Below, in pieces: positions 12,218 to 29,051 of a stretch of DNA of 64,000 nt. Origin of the DNA: Brienomyrus brachyistius. Its lineage: Eukaryota > Chordata > Actinopteri > Osteoglossiformes > Mormyridae. The position numbers and the translations under genes were made by a program. The notes under the pieces were generated by a model. The model was given only the letters and a program-made list of their open reading frames with translations, had not been told where the DNA came from and did no database searches. The DNA lies in NCBI RefSeq assembly GCF_023856365.1, contig NC_064554.1, positions 10,827,801-10,891,800 of the forward strand, written 5' to 3'. Every line of letters starts with the position of its first letter. Within the stretch, counting starts at the first letter, position 1.

Positions 12218-12259
12218 GCTTCTATAAAAGCGCCGGCCGCCATCGGTATTTATAAATTC

Positions 12260-13352
12260 GCAGTACATCCGCGTGGATTCCTCCGCGGCGTAGGTATGTT
12301 CATATCAATGCGCGAGTAACGCTGTTTTTCATAGGCTAGACAGCCAGCATATAACCATCGTCACTATCTATGTCACTAGTTGTCTGTCACATTGTTGTAT
12401 CATTTACCAATCGTGTGCGTTATTGAAATACATATATTTGCGCAAAAAATAATTCAGAGTGTACCATAAATAACCAAGAAACCGGATTCAACCAGATACG
12501 TGGCGGGTTCACTGCCTCTGACTTTTTGTCATTGTATCTCCGAGTCCCCAAGTCTGAACCGAATTGCTTTAGTACATTATAAACATGCTACATAAAATCC
12601 TGTATTAAAATATGCAGGATAAATAATCTATCGATTATTTTGACGAATGCCACTAATAATTTACAAGTAATTTTTTTTCGGAAAATGAATGATGATTTAT
12701 TGAAATTACGCTTCAAGATAATTCGGCTTGAAATCAGGCTTCAACCCCCATCCTCCCCACCCTGTTCAGAATAAATAGTTGGAAAATGGATAGATTATGA
12801 GCAGGTTATTTTGTTTTCTCTGGTTATTTAAGAAAATGGTTCGTAAAGCGAAGCAGTAATTATGGTGCCCCCTGGTGTGCATATGGAAGCAGTGCTAAAT
12901 TTCTACAGAAATACTTACATTATTACCTCAGCGAGTCAATAACGGATGAGGGTCACGTGATCATGTACAGGAACAGAACAGTTTATGAAAATTAGCAATG
13001 GAAAGAGTGAGGAATCACAATAAAACAATGATAATACTGATATTTCATTTGGTTAAAGAACATATTGTATTCAAATATAACAAACATTTCATAGTAGCAA
13101 AGATAAAATTACTAACAGCAATACATGTTTTAAGGACTGGATTTAAGACAATTGCATTCCTTGTCATCTCACAATACACATTTAGGAAAGGCTATGAGTA
13201 CTTGTAAATAATAGCTCCAAATTAGGGACTAATAATGAATTTTGTATTGCAAATATTTTTGCTCCAGAACTGTATGATTTCTGTAGTTATGACATGTAAA
13301 TCATGAGCCATGAGTGAGTGTAATAAAGGAACATTTCATACAGAGGTAAGGA
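12260..13352. other. Intergenic between atf4 and the APOL-like gene
   Basis: AT-rich spacer. It includes the atf4 upstream region and the 3' flank of the APOL-like gene. No exon, RNA gene or clear repeat was recognised. Confidence 0.4.
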
Positions 13353-16300
13353 CTACAGCTCTGCTGTGGAGAATATCTCCCTGAGGCTGTTGAGATCATC
13401 CAGGCCGTCCTGCAGCTGCTGAGCAAGTTCCCGGACACTTGTGGAATATTTGTTGGTGGAGTCTTTCTTGGTCTTCTGGCTTTCCTCCTCGGGGAAGCAG
13501 CCGTCCAAATGCTGGGCGAAGCCCTGCAGGATGCCGCTGGACCTGGCAGCTGCCTGAATGAAGCTGAGGTTGCGCACAGCCAGCTGCACCTCCGTGGGCA
13601 CTACCAGAGAATCTCCATCACACATCAGACGGGAGACATCGTGCTTCTCAAGCTCGCTCACCCCCATGGCAACAAATTCCAGACTCTGGTCGATGACCTC
13701 CACCTCAGCTCTGTACTCATCCACTATCTTCTCCACCGTCTTACGGCCGGTATTGTTCCATTTCTTGTTCAATATGGCAGCACTGGCCCCCGTCACCCCG
13801 CCGGCTGCTATCGCTCCCACTCCCACCGCTGTAACCACTAGTGAAGTGCCCATGGTCAGGGGGGCCAAAACAATGCCCGTTACGGTAGCCACGCCCCCAA
13901 GGGCTCCCGTAGTGCCACCAGTGATGGCCCTGACCTTCAGGCTCTTGCTTGATTTGTCAAACTTATCAGCAACAGCATTCAGCTGGTTTATGTGATCCCC
14001 GAACGCACCACTGTGCTTCTTCAGAAGGCAGAGGAAGAATTCGATTCCCCTCTGGATTCTGTTCACTTTCATATGGAATATTCTGGAAGAAGAAGAATTG
14101 CACTCAGAAACTCATACGTGTTCAGACTGAGCAAAGAGATTCCATCGATATTAATTACATTCATCCGTCTTGAAGAACATTCATCCGTCTTGGAAATGCA
14201 CTTACTCTGTCTCGTCTTCCTCGTCACCCCCGTGCTCTAGCGATACGGCCCCCCAGGCTAAGGGAAAACCACAGTGAAACACTCACGAAAAGGAAACGCG
14301 TTTGGCAGTTTGGCACTCAGAGAGCCACCATGCCACATTGATGTTTCACTTTGGTGAACCTCTGTGCAGCGGTGAACAGCACCTCAAAGCGAACATCCTG
14401 ACCAGAGTAACTGCAAAAATGACTCACGCAGCACTGAGCTCCACCACTCTGCCAGGTCGTCTGTTTCCTGGAGCAGAAGAAGCAGAAACACAGCTCTGAT
14501 CACGTAACCAGATCCTGAACATGGACAGGCAGACGACTCCATCATGCTTCAGTGCCGTTTGTAGCTTCTCAGAAATGGAATGTTCACTTTTCGGCCAAAA
14601 GGATGTGGACACCAGCCTGTCCCACATCTCATTCCAAAACCAAGGGTATTAATATTAAAATCTGCTTGCACATTTGTTGCTGTAGTAGCCTCTACCCATT
14701 AGCCAGTGGAACATTGCTGGTGGGATCTGCTGCCATTCAGGTTGGGGATTGTTGCTGGGTTATCAGGTCAATTTCTGTCAGCTTGTGTGATCTACTCCCT
14801 GTCAGGCAGGAATGTAATGCCAAGCTGATTTAACACACCTACAACTTTCCAAGCCAAACAGGATAATTCCTTCTGCTTCGGATATGAGCAACCCAAAAAT
14901 GGGAATCTCGGGTGTCTGAGCGTGGCCGCCTCAAAAAGTGCCTCACTGCAGTGCGACCAGTGCTTCCAGCACTGTGTTACTTTGACCCAGCTCAGCTCAT
15001 GGCACACACCCACTGCAGGTTCTGCGATGCCTCTAAGCTGGGAAAGGATCGCTGGAAGCTCCCCTGCAGGGCAGCCAAATGCTCAGGTATGTTAGCCTCA
15101 GTCAGTTGCTTCTGAAGGGGAATACCCAGTTTCCCCTGATGATTAGAGAGGACGGGATACATGGCTAGGGTTCCTGCCTCCAGCTGAGATCACCACAGAC
15201 CCAAACATGCTGTGACTCCCACTCTCTGCCTTCCACGTCCAAAATGCCATTATCTTGCCCCTGAAGGTATCTGTTTGGGGTGCTGAGCTTAGTGAATATG
15301 TCCACAATGTAGACCTATTGCTGATCTTGAAAATACTTAGCAAGTTTTAGTCTTAATTCTGAAGACAAGTCAAGACCTCTTCTCTGAGGACCCACAGCCT
15401 CGCTAGAACTTTCCCCATGGATAGCCTCCTAGCCTCGACCTGAAAGAGCAGGTGCTCATGTTCTGCCCTAACCTCCATGTGGAGCTCTCTGAAGAGCCTT
15501 GTTTGCAAAGGCCTCTTTTAAATTAGATCCACCGCTTTGATAACAACATCAAAAACTTCCCCAAGATTATAGGGTAAAATTTTGCTGGCAAAAGTCCCCC
15601 TAGATAAGATACAGTGTGTCAGTTTTGCATCTGGGGTCATTTTGCGAAAGAGTCACCAAACCAGGTCTCAAACCAGCTATACTTCCGGCTCCATCGGCGC
15701 AAACGCCGACACAATGTATTCATTCTCATTTCAGTCTGTTTACATTTTTGTCCAAGAGTCTGAAAATTTCCCTGCCGCTTGTGTTTGTCGATAGCTGGTG
15801 CTCTTTGATATCATTGCCACAATGATATTTAATAAAGATCATCAACTAAGCCTTTCTATCAATAGCTATTCACTCATCTGTTTGAAGTGCAATTTTTTGC
15901 ACTCTAAATCTTGCTCTATAACTGAACTTTCAATGACCTCCCCCATCTCCGTGAAAAACAATATTTGTTATTGAATTATAGTCTTTCAATACAGTACCGT
16001 AACTACTCAATATTTCACGATCTTTCTGCACATCCTTACTAAACAGACAACAGTGATGTACTGAACAAAAGCACAGCTCAGGCTGATCAGGTAACGTAAA
16101 TATGCTTTAAAATTGAATGGTTTGGCCACGAAATGCAACAAATGCCTAAAGCAATAAATCGTGTTTTAACGAAAAATGATTTCTTCAAATGTAAACTTGT
16201 ATGGGGGAAACTGGACGCTGAGTCTGGTTTTTGCAATCAAACCATCCAACTGTTTAAAATGATACTCCCGCAATTTGCAACCCATCAACAAAGGGTCTGT

Positions 16301-19300
16301 GAGCCAAAACACTGCTCTAATTAACAGGGCTGTCCACATACTTCTGGCCATGTGTTGTATGTTGAAATTAGATCTAAAGTTTAGAAATGCATCTGTAAGA
16401 TGCAGATTAGTTACCTGCGACTTGTCTGCGTCACGTGTATCCTGGCTGCCCTGACTGTTCCGGTTCAGGGTGGGAGGCCTCGCTTTGGGTAATGGGGGGA
16501 GCGGCTTGTGGAAAGACCCCGAGGAAGAACCTTCATCCTGCAGGGTTTAAAATCACAGGGGCTTCAGGTTTGGTATCATTGCCATAAACATATCTAACGA
16601 AGACCATCAACTGAGGGATTCCAGCAAAATCTACTTACCAATATATTTAAAGTGCAATTTTTTTGTACTTCAAAACTTGCTCTCTAACTGAACTTTCAAT
16701 GTCCTCCACCACCTCCTTGATTCTTTTGGCAGCAGAATTGTTTCAGAAGGGCACAGAATCCACTTTTTTTTGCAGCCTCCCCACCAAGAAGAGAGAGGCA
16801 CGCATCTACTAGGCAAGGCTTAATAAGCTGTTCTCCAGTGCAGTGCGGTATCTTTGCCCTGGCATTTTTTAATCTTACTATCTAGGATGCTTTTACTGCT
16901 GCTCTGTACCCACTGAAATCCTGGAGAATGAGATAGTCAGTACCCATGTCCACCATGCCTTCAGTTCTGACATTTAACTCTGATGTGCTGTGATTTCCTG
17001 CTGTACCCTGAGCGTACCCTACTAATAATAAAACACTGTCTCTTGAAGTTCTCCTTTCAGCACTGGAAGAACTGGCTTGGCTTTCCCTGATGCAGAAACT
17101 GCGTTGTTTGGAGATGTCTGTTCAGCTCATCCTATTTTTTAAACTTTGGGCATATTTACGCTTTGAGATGGTTTTGAATTATAAATGGCAGTGGCTGCAG
17201 GTGAAATGCAGTGAGTGAAAAGAGTGCCAGTAGGTGTCTGCTCAGCCAAAGCGCGAGCAGCGGAAGCGGCGGTGTGGAGTGAGAAATGAGAGCCCCTCCG
17301 GAGGCAGGGGGGCGAGCACTGCAGAGTGTGACACACGGAGCTCAGGGTTTGAACTGCAGCGATGGCCGATACCACGCCTCTTCTTTTCAATCCCATTCAG
17401 TCCACCATCAAGACTGGTATTGGCGATACCTATTCCGATATTTGGTTCTGGCCCACCCCCTGCTGGTAAAAACTCTGCACTTTGCCGATTGAGGTTGGTG
17501 GCAGTGGATTAATCGTTCCTAGTCATTAGTGTCTGGCAGCGATGGCTGAAATGCCTCTTTTTGGGATGCAGTTCGTTTGATTCGGTTCACCTAAAAAAAC
17601 ATCATTCTGCTGCATTCTGCAACTCGTTAAGTGGAACTTCCTCCATAAAACAGATCTGAAACACTTGTCCACTGATATGTAAAAAAAAAATTACCTATTT
17701 GACATAAATGGAACTAAGGTTTAAGCTCCAATAAACCATGTTTGTTATTGATTTATAGTCGAAGTCTCTCAATATTGTATCTTAGCTAATAATAAATGAT
17801 ACTTTATTGATCCCCATGGGGAAATTTTCTTTATGTCACTCCCAAGTTGCTCTCTGTAGGTGATGGCAAGCTGGGTGTGCGGCATGCAGGGAGCTGGGGG
17901 TTAAGGACCTTGCTGAAGGCCCAAAGGTGGGCCAAGGATGGGCTTGACCCCGCGATGTACCAGTCACAGCCACAGAGGCTTAGCCCGCTGAGCCAAACAC
18001 TGTCCCTAAGCAAACTACAAACCTACCAGCTCATCACATAGCTAACGAATCCAAGCGCTAACAAATCTTGCTTAAAATGTCGCATATCTAAAACGTCACA
18101 GTTTAGAAATGCACCTGTAAGATGCAGATTAGTTACCTGCGACTTGTCTGCGTCACGTGTATCCTGGCTGCCCTGACTGTTCCGGTTCAGGGTGGGAGGC
18201 CTCGCTTTGGGTAATGGGGGGAGCGGCTTGTGGAAAGACCCCGAGGAAGAACCTTCAACCTGCAGGGTCTAAAATCACAGGGGCTTCAGAAGCAAACTGG
18301 GACTTTTTATGGAAAAAGATGAATTTTTGCCTTCGCCGTGTGATTCTCACATCATCTGGCACTATGTCCAGGTACATGGGAGTCTGCCCACATTCCAGCG
18401 GGTAGACAGGCTTCTGGGGCACCGGAGGGAGCTGTCGTACGGGACGTGGCAAACTACCTCTGCCACTTTTGGGGAACTGTCGAGTTCAAAAGAAGAGAAA
18501 GCTATGAGTCTGAGAACGGGCTCCATCCCTCAGGGCTGGCAGATACATGATCCTGCTCCGGTGACAAAATGTTACCTTCTCTGCTGCTGCCTCGTCGGCA
18601 TGGGAGCCCTGGGGGTCCAAGGCAGCGCAAGGCCCAATGATGGGCAGCTGGAGTGGCTGTAAGGGCTTGGGGGGGACAGGAGGCGGCTGGTGGGCAGACA
18701 CCCTGACCTTGGCATCCTGTCATGATAACCAGATATAGAGATATAATCTTTGAATATGCAAAGCAAGTTAGGTACATAAAAATTCTGTTAATTATTACTG
18801 ATTCCACACAAATCTTAAATGATATTTTTCCAAACTGAGTCCCTCGGAGTCAGATTTCTATAATAAATGGTTGTGATGAGTTTTAAGCAACTCAGTCATT
18901 GTTATTGTTTAATTGACTCACAGATGACCCCATTTATATTTTACGGTACATTCACAGCAGTCATTTACGGTGCAGCATTACCATTTGTTGGTCACCAGAT
19001 TAGAGCGCCCTCAGCAGGAACTCAGCAGCATACACACCCCAGACTGCAGGGCAGCTCACAGACTCTCATACCTCCTGCGTCTGCTGGCTGTTGGTGATGA
19101 AGTTGGGCTCTTCATAGATGTGCTCCGACAGCGATGTACATGTGGGTAGTGCTGGGAGGACCTTCCAGTGCAATGACTGGCTCCCTTTGGTGTTGGTAAC
19201 CTAAACATTTGGGAGGTTTGCATGTAGTAAGGTCTGGTGTCACAGAGTTTATTACTGGCAGTTGAAGCTCATGCTGCCATCACCTCCGTGTCCTTGTCAG

Positions 19301-20363
19301 CCTCTGTAGCTCTGTCAGGCCTCACAGCCAACTTGGAATCGTCAAAGCTGGTCCCCGAACGTGACGTCACTCCAGGTAATGGTGGGAGGGGCTTCTTGGA
19401 GACCCGCAACTGGCTTCTGTGAATTTGGTTGGTCTGGGAGTTCTTGAAAATTGAGGTTTGAAAATTGAATTTCAAGTTCTGGATTTACTAACTCAAATCA
19501 CCAGAAATGGTATCAAAGAAATATTATGCCGTCAAGTTCATGGTTCTATTCATGAAACATACATGTTTGAAATATAATACTGTGTTTACTTTTACCTCTA
19601 CATCTGTAGGCCCTCGGGTTTCTGAACCTACTGCAGAGTCCTGCTTGGTTTTGGGGGGCTGATTGGGCCCCGTCAGGAAAATAGTCCTGGGAAAGAGAGG
19701 TGGGGGCTGTGGAAGGAAGTTCCAACAGGAGCTGATTATTACCAGATATTTAATTTAGAAAGTAAGCATGTCATTTTCATTACAACAGTCATTAATTATC
19801 TATCTGGATAAGTGCTGTTATGTATCATTTAAAGTTCTCTAGATTATCTGGTTCCTTCAAAACATTCTGTGAAAATAAAATAGGATTTTGGCTCTTTGTG
19901 AGTTGGTGTGTTTCATATAGTAGTTTTTTAAATTCCACATCAATAAATCTGTAATCCATCAAATGCTTCGGAATCTGTGGTAGCATCCAGCTTTGGTTTT
20001 TACAAAGAGCAGCAGTTTTCTGTAGAGTTATGTCAAGAATGAAGCTCCTTTATAAACAGAGCACTGGTTCAACCTGTTCTTTGTGTTTCAAGCTGTTCTC
20101 TGTTTGATATTATTCGATAGGTTTTGTAAGAAATGTCTACACATCAGGTAATTCTTTCCCAGTTTTAACCTTTTTTCTATCTTTGTCTTCTCTGTCACCT
20201 GAAAAGCAAACTGATTCCATCGTGTAGTTTTTCTCTCTAAATTTCTATACCTAATATCGCCTTTTAGCGCAATTCCTTATGAAATACACGATACCCTCAC
20301 TCATCGACAGCATTTCCTATTGTCAGGGTTTGAAGTAAGAAAGTCAGAGCTTACGCTGCTCAT
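13353..20363 (-). CDS. Apolipoprotein L family protein with serial proline-rich exons
   Basis: Member of the apolipoprotein L family, whose known proteins are lipid- and membrane-associated. Exons on the minus strand: 20363-20355 (tentative, ATG AGC AGC), 19706-19596, 19433-19284, 19200-19072, 18716-18576, 18476-18351, 18259-18137, 16537-16415, 14467-14428, 14257-14206, 14082-13353. Total 1,734 nt, 577 residues. The last exon holds the APOL domain with long Gly/Ala/Val-rich hydrophobic stretches (GGTTGALGGVATVTGIVLAP, then MGTSLVVTAVGVGAIAAGGV), likely membrane hairpins, and a C-terminal helix. Just before it lie EEDETEIFH and TDDLAEWWSSVLPWG. The seven upstream exons are all phase 0-0, 37-50 codons long, and most carry SH3-ligand-like motifs (KKPLPPLPG, PPPVPPKPLQP, RQLPPVPQKP, KPLPPLPKARPP); one has EHIYEEP. 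Two exons are near-identical copies. Exon 1 and the completeness of the exon set are uncertain. Confidence 0.75.
14580..16351. mobile_element. DNA-transposon segment with terminal inverted repeats
   Basis: The left end (GGCCAAAAGGATGTGGAC at about 14584) and the right end (GTCCACATACTTCTGGCC at about 16331) are imperfect inverted copies. Text such as CCCACATCTCATTCCAAAAC follows the left end; I recognise this from many fish genomes as the start of a common DNA-transposon family. hAT relic A lies between the ends, so this is either one decayed autonomous element or a nested pair. Confidence 0.55.
14900..16010 (-). mobile_element. hAT transposase relic, copy A
   Basis: A decayed hAT (ZBED-like) transposase on the minus strand inside an APOL-like intron. 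In frame-shifted pieces one can read ALQTDESIAIDRKA and LMIFIKYHCGNDIKE (about 15885-15810), then ADGAGSIAGLRPGLVTLSQN (about 15700-15640), LASKILPYNLGEVFDVVIKA (about 15590-15530), RLFRELHMEVRAEHEHLLFQ (about 15500-15440) and VDIFTKLSTPNRYLQGQD (about 15310-15250). These match the order of the DESTD, CTDGAP, ASK and LFHTEVRWLSRGKV regions of hAT transposases. Stops and frameshifts show it is inactive. Confidence 0.75.
16565..17050 (-). mobile_element. hAT transposase relic, copy B
   Basis: A second decayed hAT fragment on the minus strand. It reads ARAKIPHCTGEQLIKPCLVD then ACLSLLGGEAAKK (about 16860-16770), AAKRIKEVVEDIES then SVREQVLKYKKIA (about 16730-16660), and after a gap IPQLMVFVRYVYGNDTKPE (about 16620-16565). 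It breaks off where the duplicated proline-rich exon unit begins. It is not colinear with copy A at the nucleotide level, so it is an independent or strongly rearranged copy. Confidence 0.7.
17785..18005. repeat. Dispersed fish repeat
   Basis: It begins TACTTTATTGATCCCCATGG and continues with GGACCTTGCTGAAGGCCCAA and a final TTAGCCCGCTGAGCC. A related stretch is at about 28855-29015. I recognise the opening and GAAGGCCCAAAGGTGG as common fish interspersed-repeat text but cannot assign the class. Confidence 0.55.
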
Positions 20364-20976
20364 GTCTGTATGAGTGTTCAGTCTTCAGCCTCTAAGCAGC
20401 TGCTCTTCCCATGTGTCTCTCACTTTCCCCTTGTTTCTGAGCCCAGAGTGTCAGCCGCATGCCCTTATGCTATTTGGCGCCTCTGAAATGCACTGCAGTC
20501 GGCTCTTTACCTGTCAGCAAACTCCACCTCTTGTTCAGATCTAGATAACAAACAGGTTCCCCCAGTGTGTGATGTGTGCCGATACTCACACGTAAAGCTG
20601 GTATTTGTAAGAATTATTAGCAGACTGTCCTAATTAAGAACAAGGTACTGACCACGGTTTTCGCAAAATGGACTTTTTCGCTTTTACAGATATATTCTGA
20701 ATTCTTGCCAGACACTATAAACAAGGCCTGTACAGACCACTTTGTAATAAGACTTTAAAAACACATAAGAATTCATATTCAGTTGTCCGCATAACTTACA
20801 TACAAAACAATGACACTCTATACTGACCAATAAAGAACTCAACTTTAAGAATTACAACCAATGAACCAATGAGAAAGCAGAAAGGCGGAGCTTCTGGGGG
20901 ACATTAAGGGGTTTGTTATCAAGGCTGAAGAGAAAAAGGTGAGCGCCTGGCCGCCGAAGCTCCGCGACTTCCGAAG

Positions 20977-23905
<2,929 letters not shown>

Positions 23906-24339
23906 GTGGGGCCGAGTGACAAGCAAGGAAGGAGAGACCAAAATGCAACAACATGCAGGCTTGGTTTCTTAGCACAGAACAAAACTACTGTACACTTAAC
24001 ATGGTTTTAACACCTTGCATTGTCACGGCAAGTTGCAACACCATGTACGGAGTGACCAATTAACATCCTTTATTTCAGGAAGTGTGTTTATTTTAGCTAT
24101 ATGCAAGGGTGGATTTTGCTGAAATACCCAATGCGGCAGCGCTGCCTTTAGCGTTGCTGCCGAGATGCACTGCTTCACCTTGACGATTTTTGCCTAGATT
24201 AATACAAGCAAACGCTTTAGTCTAACAGGAGCAGCAGTGTACAGTGACTCAGTTGGTTTAAGACCGCAGTGCTCGTTTCAGGCTGAAGCCGCTTTCAACA
24301 TGTAAAACGATGTTTCACAATCTGTTAAAATGCCAGACA

Positions 24340-24345
24340 AATAAA
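24340..24345 (+). terminator. Polyadenylation signal of the nothepsin-like gene
   Basis: AATAAA 435 nt downstream of the protease stop codon, followed by T-rich sequence at about 24361-24376. No earlier canonical hexamer was seen in the 3' flank. Confidence 0.6.
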
Positions 24346-24359
24346 GACGAAAGACACCG

Positions 24360-25594
24360 ACTTGATCTCTTTTAATAAATCACAGAGAAACAAAACACAA
24401 TCCGTGGTTCTTTGAAACATGTACTTCCTGTAGGCGATGGCCCGATGTGGACAGGAAACTATAACCATGGAAACTAAGTCTAAAGGCCCAGAGCAGGCCG
24501 AGGTCACAAAGAACTATACTCCCCTGTATGCGTTTCACACAGTCACTCCTGTCTGCCCTAGGGGTCCCATGACAGGCGCGTTCGAGATTCTGTAACAGCT
24601 CAGGGTTCTCATTTGACTGTGGCAGGTGACTTTCTGCGTCAATCGACAAAAAAACCCAAAACAAAGAACAGTTAGGGTCAGCTCTCAAAAGACCATTCAT
24701 GGAACAAAACAGACTGTTGGATAGTTACCAAAAAAACACATGAAGAAACACAGTTGATGTTTAACCACACTGCAAGCTTCTGTGGGCTGACGAGGTTTTT
24801 GCCAAAAAATGTATACATATTTAAAACTACAGCATAAGAGCACCTTTATTTTCAGGACAAAAACAAGGCTAAGATTTAAAGGCCGGTGCAAGTCTGACAC
24901 GTGACCCTTATCGCTGCTCTGGGGCTTCCTGGAAGCTAGCAGGATGTGACCATTTAACCAAGACACACGTCTCATGCAGTCATCAAAATGTCCTAGCTGG
25001 ACAAACAGAAGCTACCGCCCTCTACAGGCCGGCACCCCAAAGAGCTGTTCTGACCTGACATTAATGAATCGGGGCTTCAGTAAGAAGCTTCAGATAAAAA
25101 GCATGCAGGGCGACACGTGACTGGAGCTCCGGCCACAGACACATCAGAATGAGTCAAAAGCAGAAAGTCTGCGAAGGACACAAGTTCTCAAAACATGTCC
25201 GAGTTCGTGCAAATTTCCCCGTCACGCAGTTCCACATGGTTACGTTGGTGACATACTGGCTACATCCATACAATAAATAGAAAAATACTAGAGTCTGTAG
25301 ATTTATTGTACACTTTATTAAATTTCATTACTTGCCAGAAAAGTCACCATAAAAAGTAAATAAAAAGCTCTTATAGTGCTTTAGTGAAAGGATGAGACAC
25401 AGTGGTCAGAGGTGCGGATAACAAGAAGCCTGCGTGCAAACGGTTAGATGATGGAGGCCTCACAGCCAGCACGGCGGGCCGGGCCGGGTCTCACAGCCAG
25501 CATGGCGGGCCTTGCTGGATCGCCGTTTCACAAGTGCAGAATCTCACCGCTGACCACAAACATCCTCTTCTGTCTCCTTATCTCTCTTCGCACG

Positions 25595-25630
<36 letters not shown>

Positions 25631-26286
25631 GACCTCGTACCTTCCTGAACCCCCCCCCCACCAAAGAGATGATTCTCACGCAAATCTCCATGGTCTATTT
25701 GGTTTTAAAATAAATCCTGGTTCCGCCCAAGAAAAAAAAAAAAAAACACTGTAGCCCACCTCAGGTAAAACAATCGCCCACCCACTCACACCTCTATCAG
25801 CTTTACTGTTTCTTTTTGTCTGGTTGTCAAGCTTCGTCAGCAACGCGGTGTCAAGATATATGGGAACGTGACACCCGGCGAGACTAACAGCAGAGAGAAA
25901 ACACTGCTATCGACACACACTGAAGACAAACACTGTTTCGCTACGCGGGTCAGGGATCATGTGGAAATCTAGGAAATCAGAGCTGGAGAGGGAAGGCGCA
26001 AACTGGCAGGGCAGAGACACGCCCACACACACAATTTCTGTGCATGTCGGACATGGCTCTGCGAGGGAGCCCAGGTGACAGACTGCAGACACATGGCTTT
26101 ACTCTCCTGACCTCCCCCCTGCAATGGGGGCCCTCTGAACACGACGCCCTGAGACATAAAGTCCTGCTAGGTCACGAGTAAATCATCCTACCTCCTCGTT
26201 GCAGGTGGAGGATGGAGAAGAGGATCCCAGGCATAAAGGAGGAAAATCCAAACAGAATAAAAGTGAAAATCATTCATATATTTGAT
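24360..26286. other. Interval between the protease and mief1 3' ends
   Basis: No coding exon recognised. It holds a CA microsatellite at 25594-25628 and a short imperfect duplication near 25455-25515 (CTCACAGCCAGCACGGCGGG and a second similar copy). Reverse-strand AATAAA signals near 25300 could serve a long mief1 3' UTR. Confidence 0.4.
25594..25628. repeat. CA microsatellite
   Basis: A run of about 17 CA/AC dinucleotides after CGCACGCACG, a simple-sequence repeat likely to vary in length between individuals. Confidence 0.95.
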
Positions 26287-26292
26287 TTTATT
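26287..26292 (-). terminator. Candidate polyadenylation signal of mief1
   Basis: TTTATT on the plus strand reads AATAAA on the minus strand, about 255 nt beyond the mief1 stop codon. Further reverse-strand hexamers near 25300 may be used as well. Confidence 0.5.
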
Positions 26293-26546
26293 GGTTGGGT
26301 GTGTAATTCCAGCGGAGGAGCCAATCACACGTCTCGACAGAGGGGCTGTGAGAGGATCCTTCTTCATCAGGCCAACGGAAGACTGACAGAAGAGTCAAGG
26401 GACTGAGGGCAAAGGAAACCGAAGAGTGAGGCATATTACCACACGGCGCTATTGGGTCAGGGTGTGAGGCCACAGGGCGTGAGGCCTTCACAAGACCGTA
26501 CGCAGGACCAGCAGTTAGCTTGATGCTGGCTAATGGCAGCCCCAGC

Positions 26547-28572
<2,026 letters not shown>

Positions 28573-29051
28573 TTTCTCTGCTAGATGAGATTGGGTGGAG
28601 ACCATTAATTCACACATCAAATGACTAATATTACCGTCACAAAAATGCAGATTATTGTCAAAGTTTAGCGTTTCACTTCTGTGAACCACAAAATCAGCAA
28701 ATACACAGAGCTGAAGCCCCTACGCACCACCTTCACTCTCCCTAGGATGCCAGCTGTACATTGCAATTTGGTTTCAGCATGACATGTCCTGATTTCCAAC
28801 AGCATGTACCCATTAAATAAAAACAAACTCTTCTGAGTAAAGCCTAAGCTTAGAGTCAGGGGACAGAGTCAGTGGGCCAGGAGGAATATAGGTTAAGGGT
28901 CTTGTTCAAGGACCCAAAGGTGATCTGATTATTCTGCCAACCAACAGATCTGAACCTATAACATTCCGGTCACAGCCCCCACCGTCACTAACCCACTAAG
29001 CTATACACTGTCCTCCCCCACAATCTCCAACCCATTGAGTTACACACACCT

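Larger units (their letters stand above)
12058..12260 (-). promoter_or_regulatory. atf4 core promoter and leader exon 1
   Basis: On the minus strand a TATA-like ATTTATAAATA sits at about 12257-12247, followed by a GC-rich stretch. A cap site around 12225 is inferred. Leader exon 1 then runs to the donor at 12058/12057 (ATGGC then GTAAGTA). The leader intron (12057-11203) removes about 855 nt and joins exon 2 at 11202. The G+C-rich sequence around 11440-11650 lies inside this intron. Confidence 0.6.
16377..18287. repeat. Duplicated exon unit of about 187 bp, 1,724 bp apart
   Basis: Bases 16377-16563 and 18101-18287 are nearly identical over a 123-nt exon (16415-16537 and 18137-18259) plus short intron flanks. 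Inside the exon I see one difference, changing the first codon from GAT to GTT on the coding strand. The DNA between the copies is unrelated and transposon-derived. This is a recent duplication, gene conversion, or an assembly artefact. Confidence 0.85.

Noticed and set aside
11888..12319. 143-codon plus-strand ORF
   Set aside because: It lies antisense to the atf4 leader exon and promoter, begins in AT-rich DNA and resembles no family.
14912..15115. Cys-rich plus-strand ORF (CRFCDASKLGKDRWKLPC)
   Set aside because: It looked like a zinc-finger fragment, but the opposite strand here is the tail of a hAT transposase relic.
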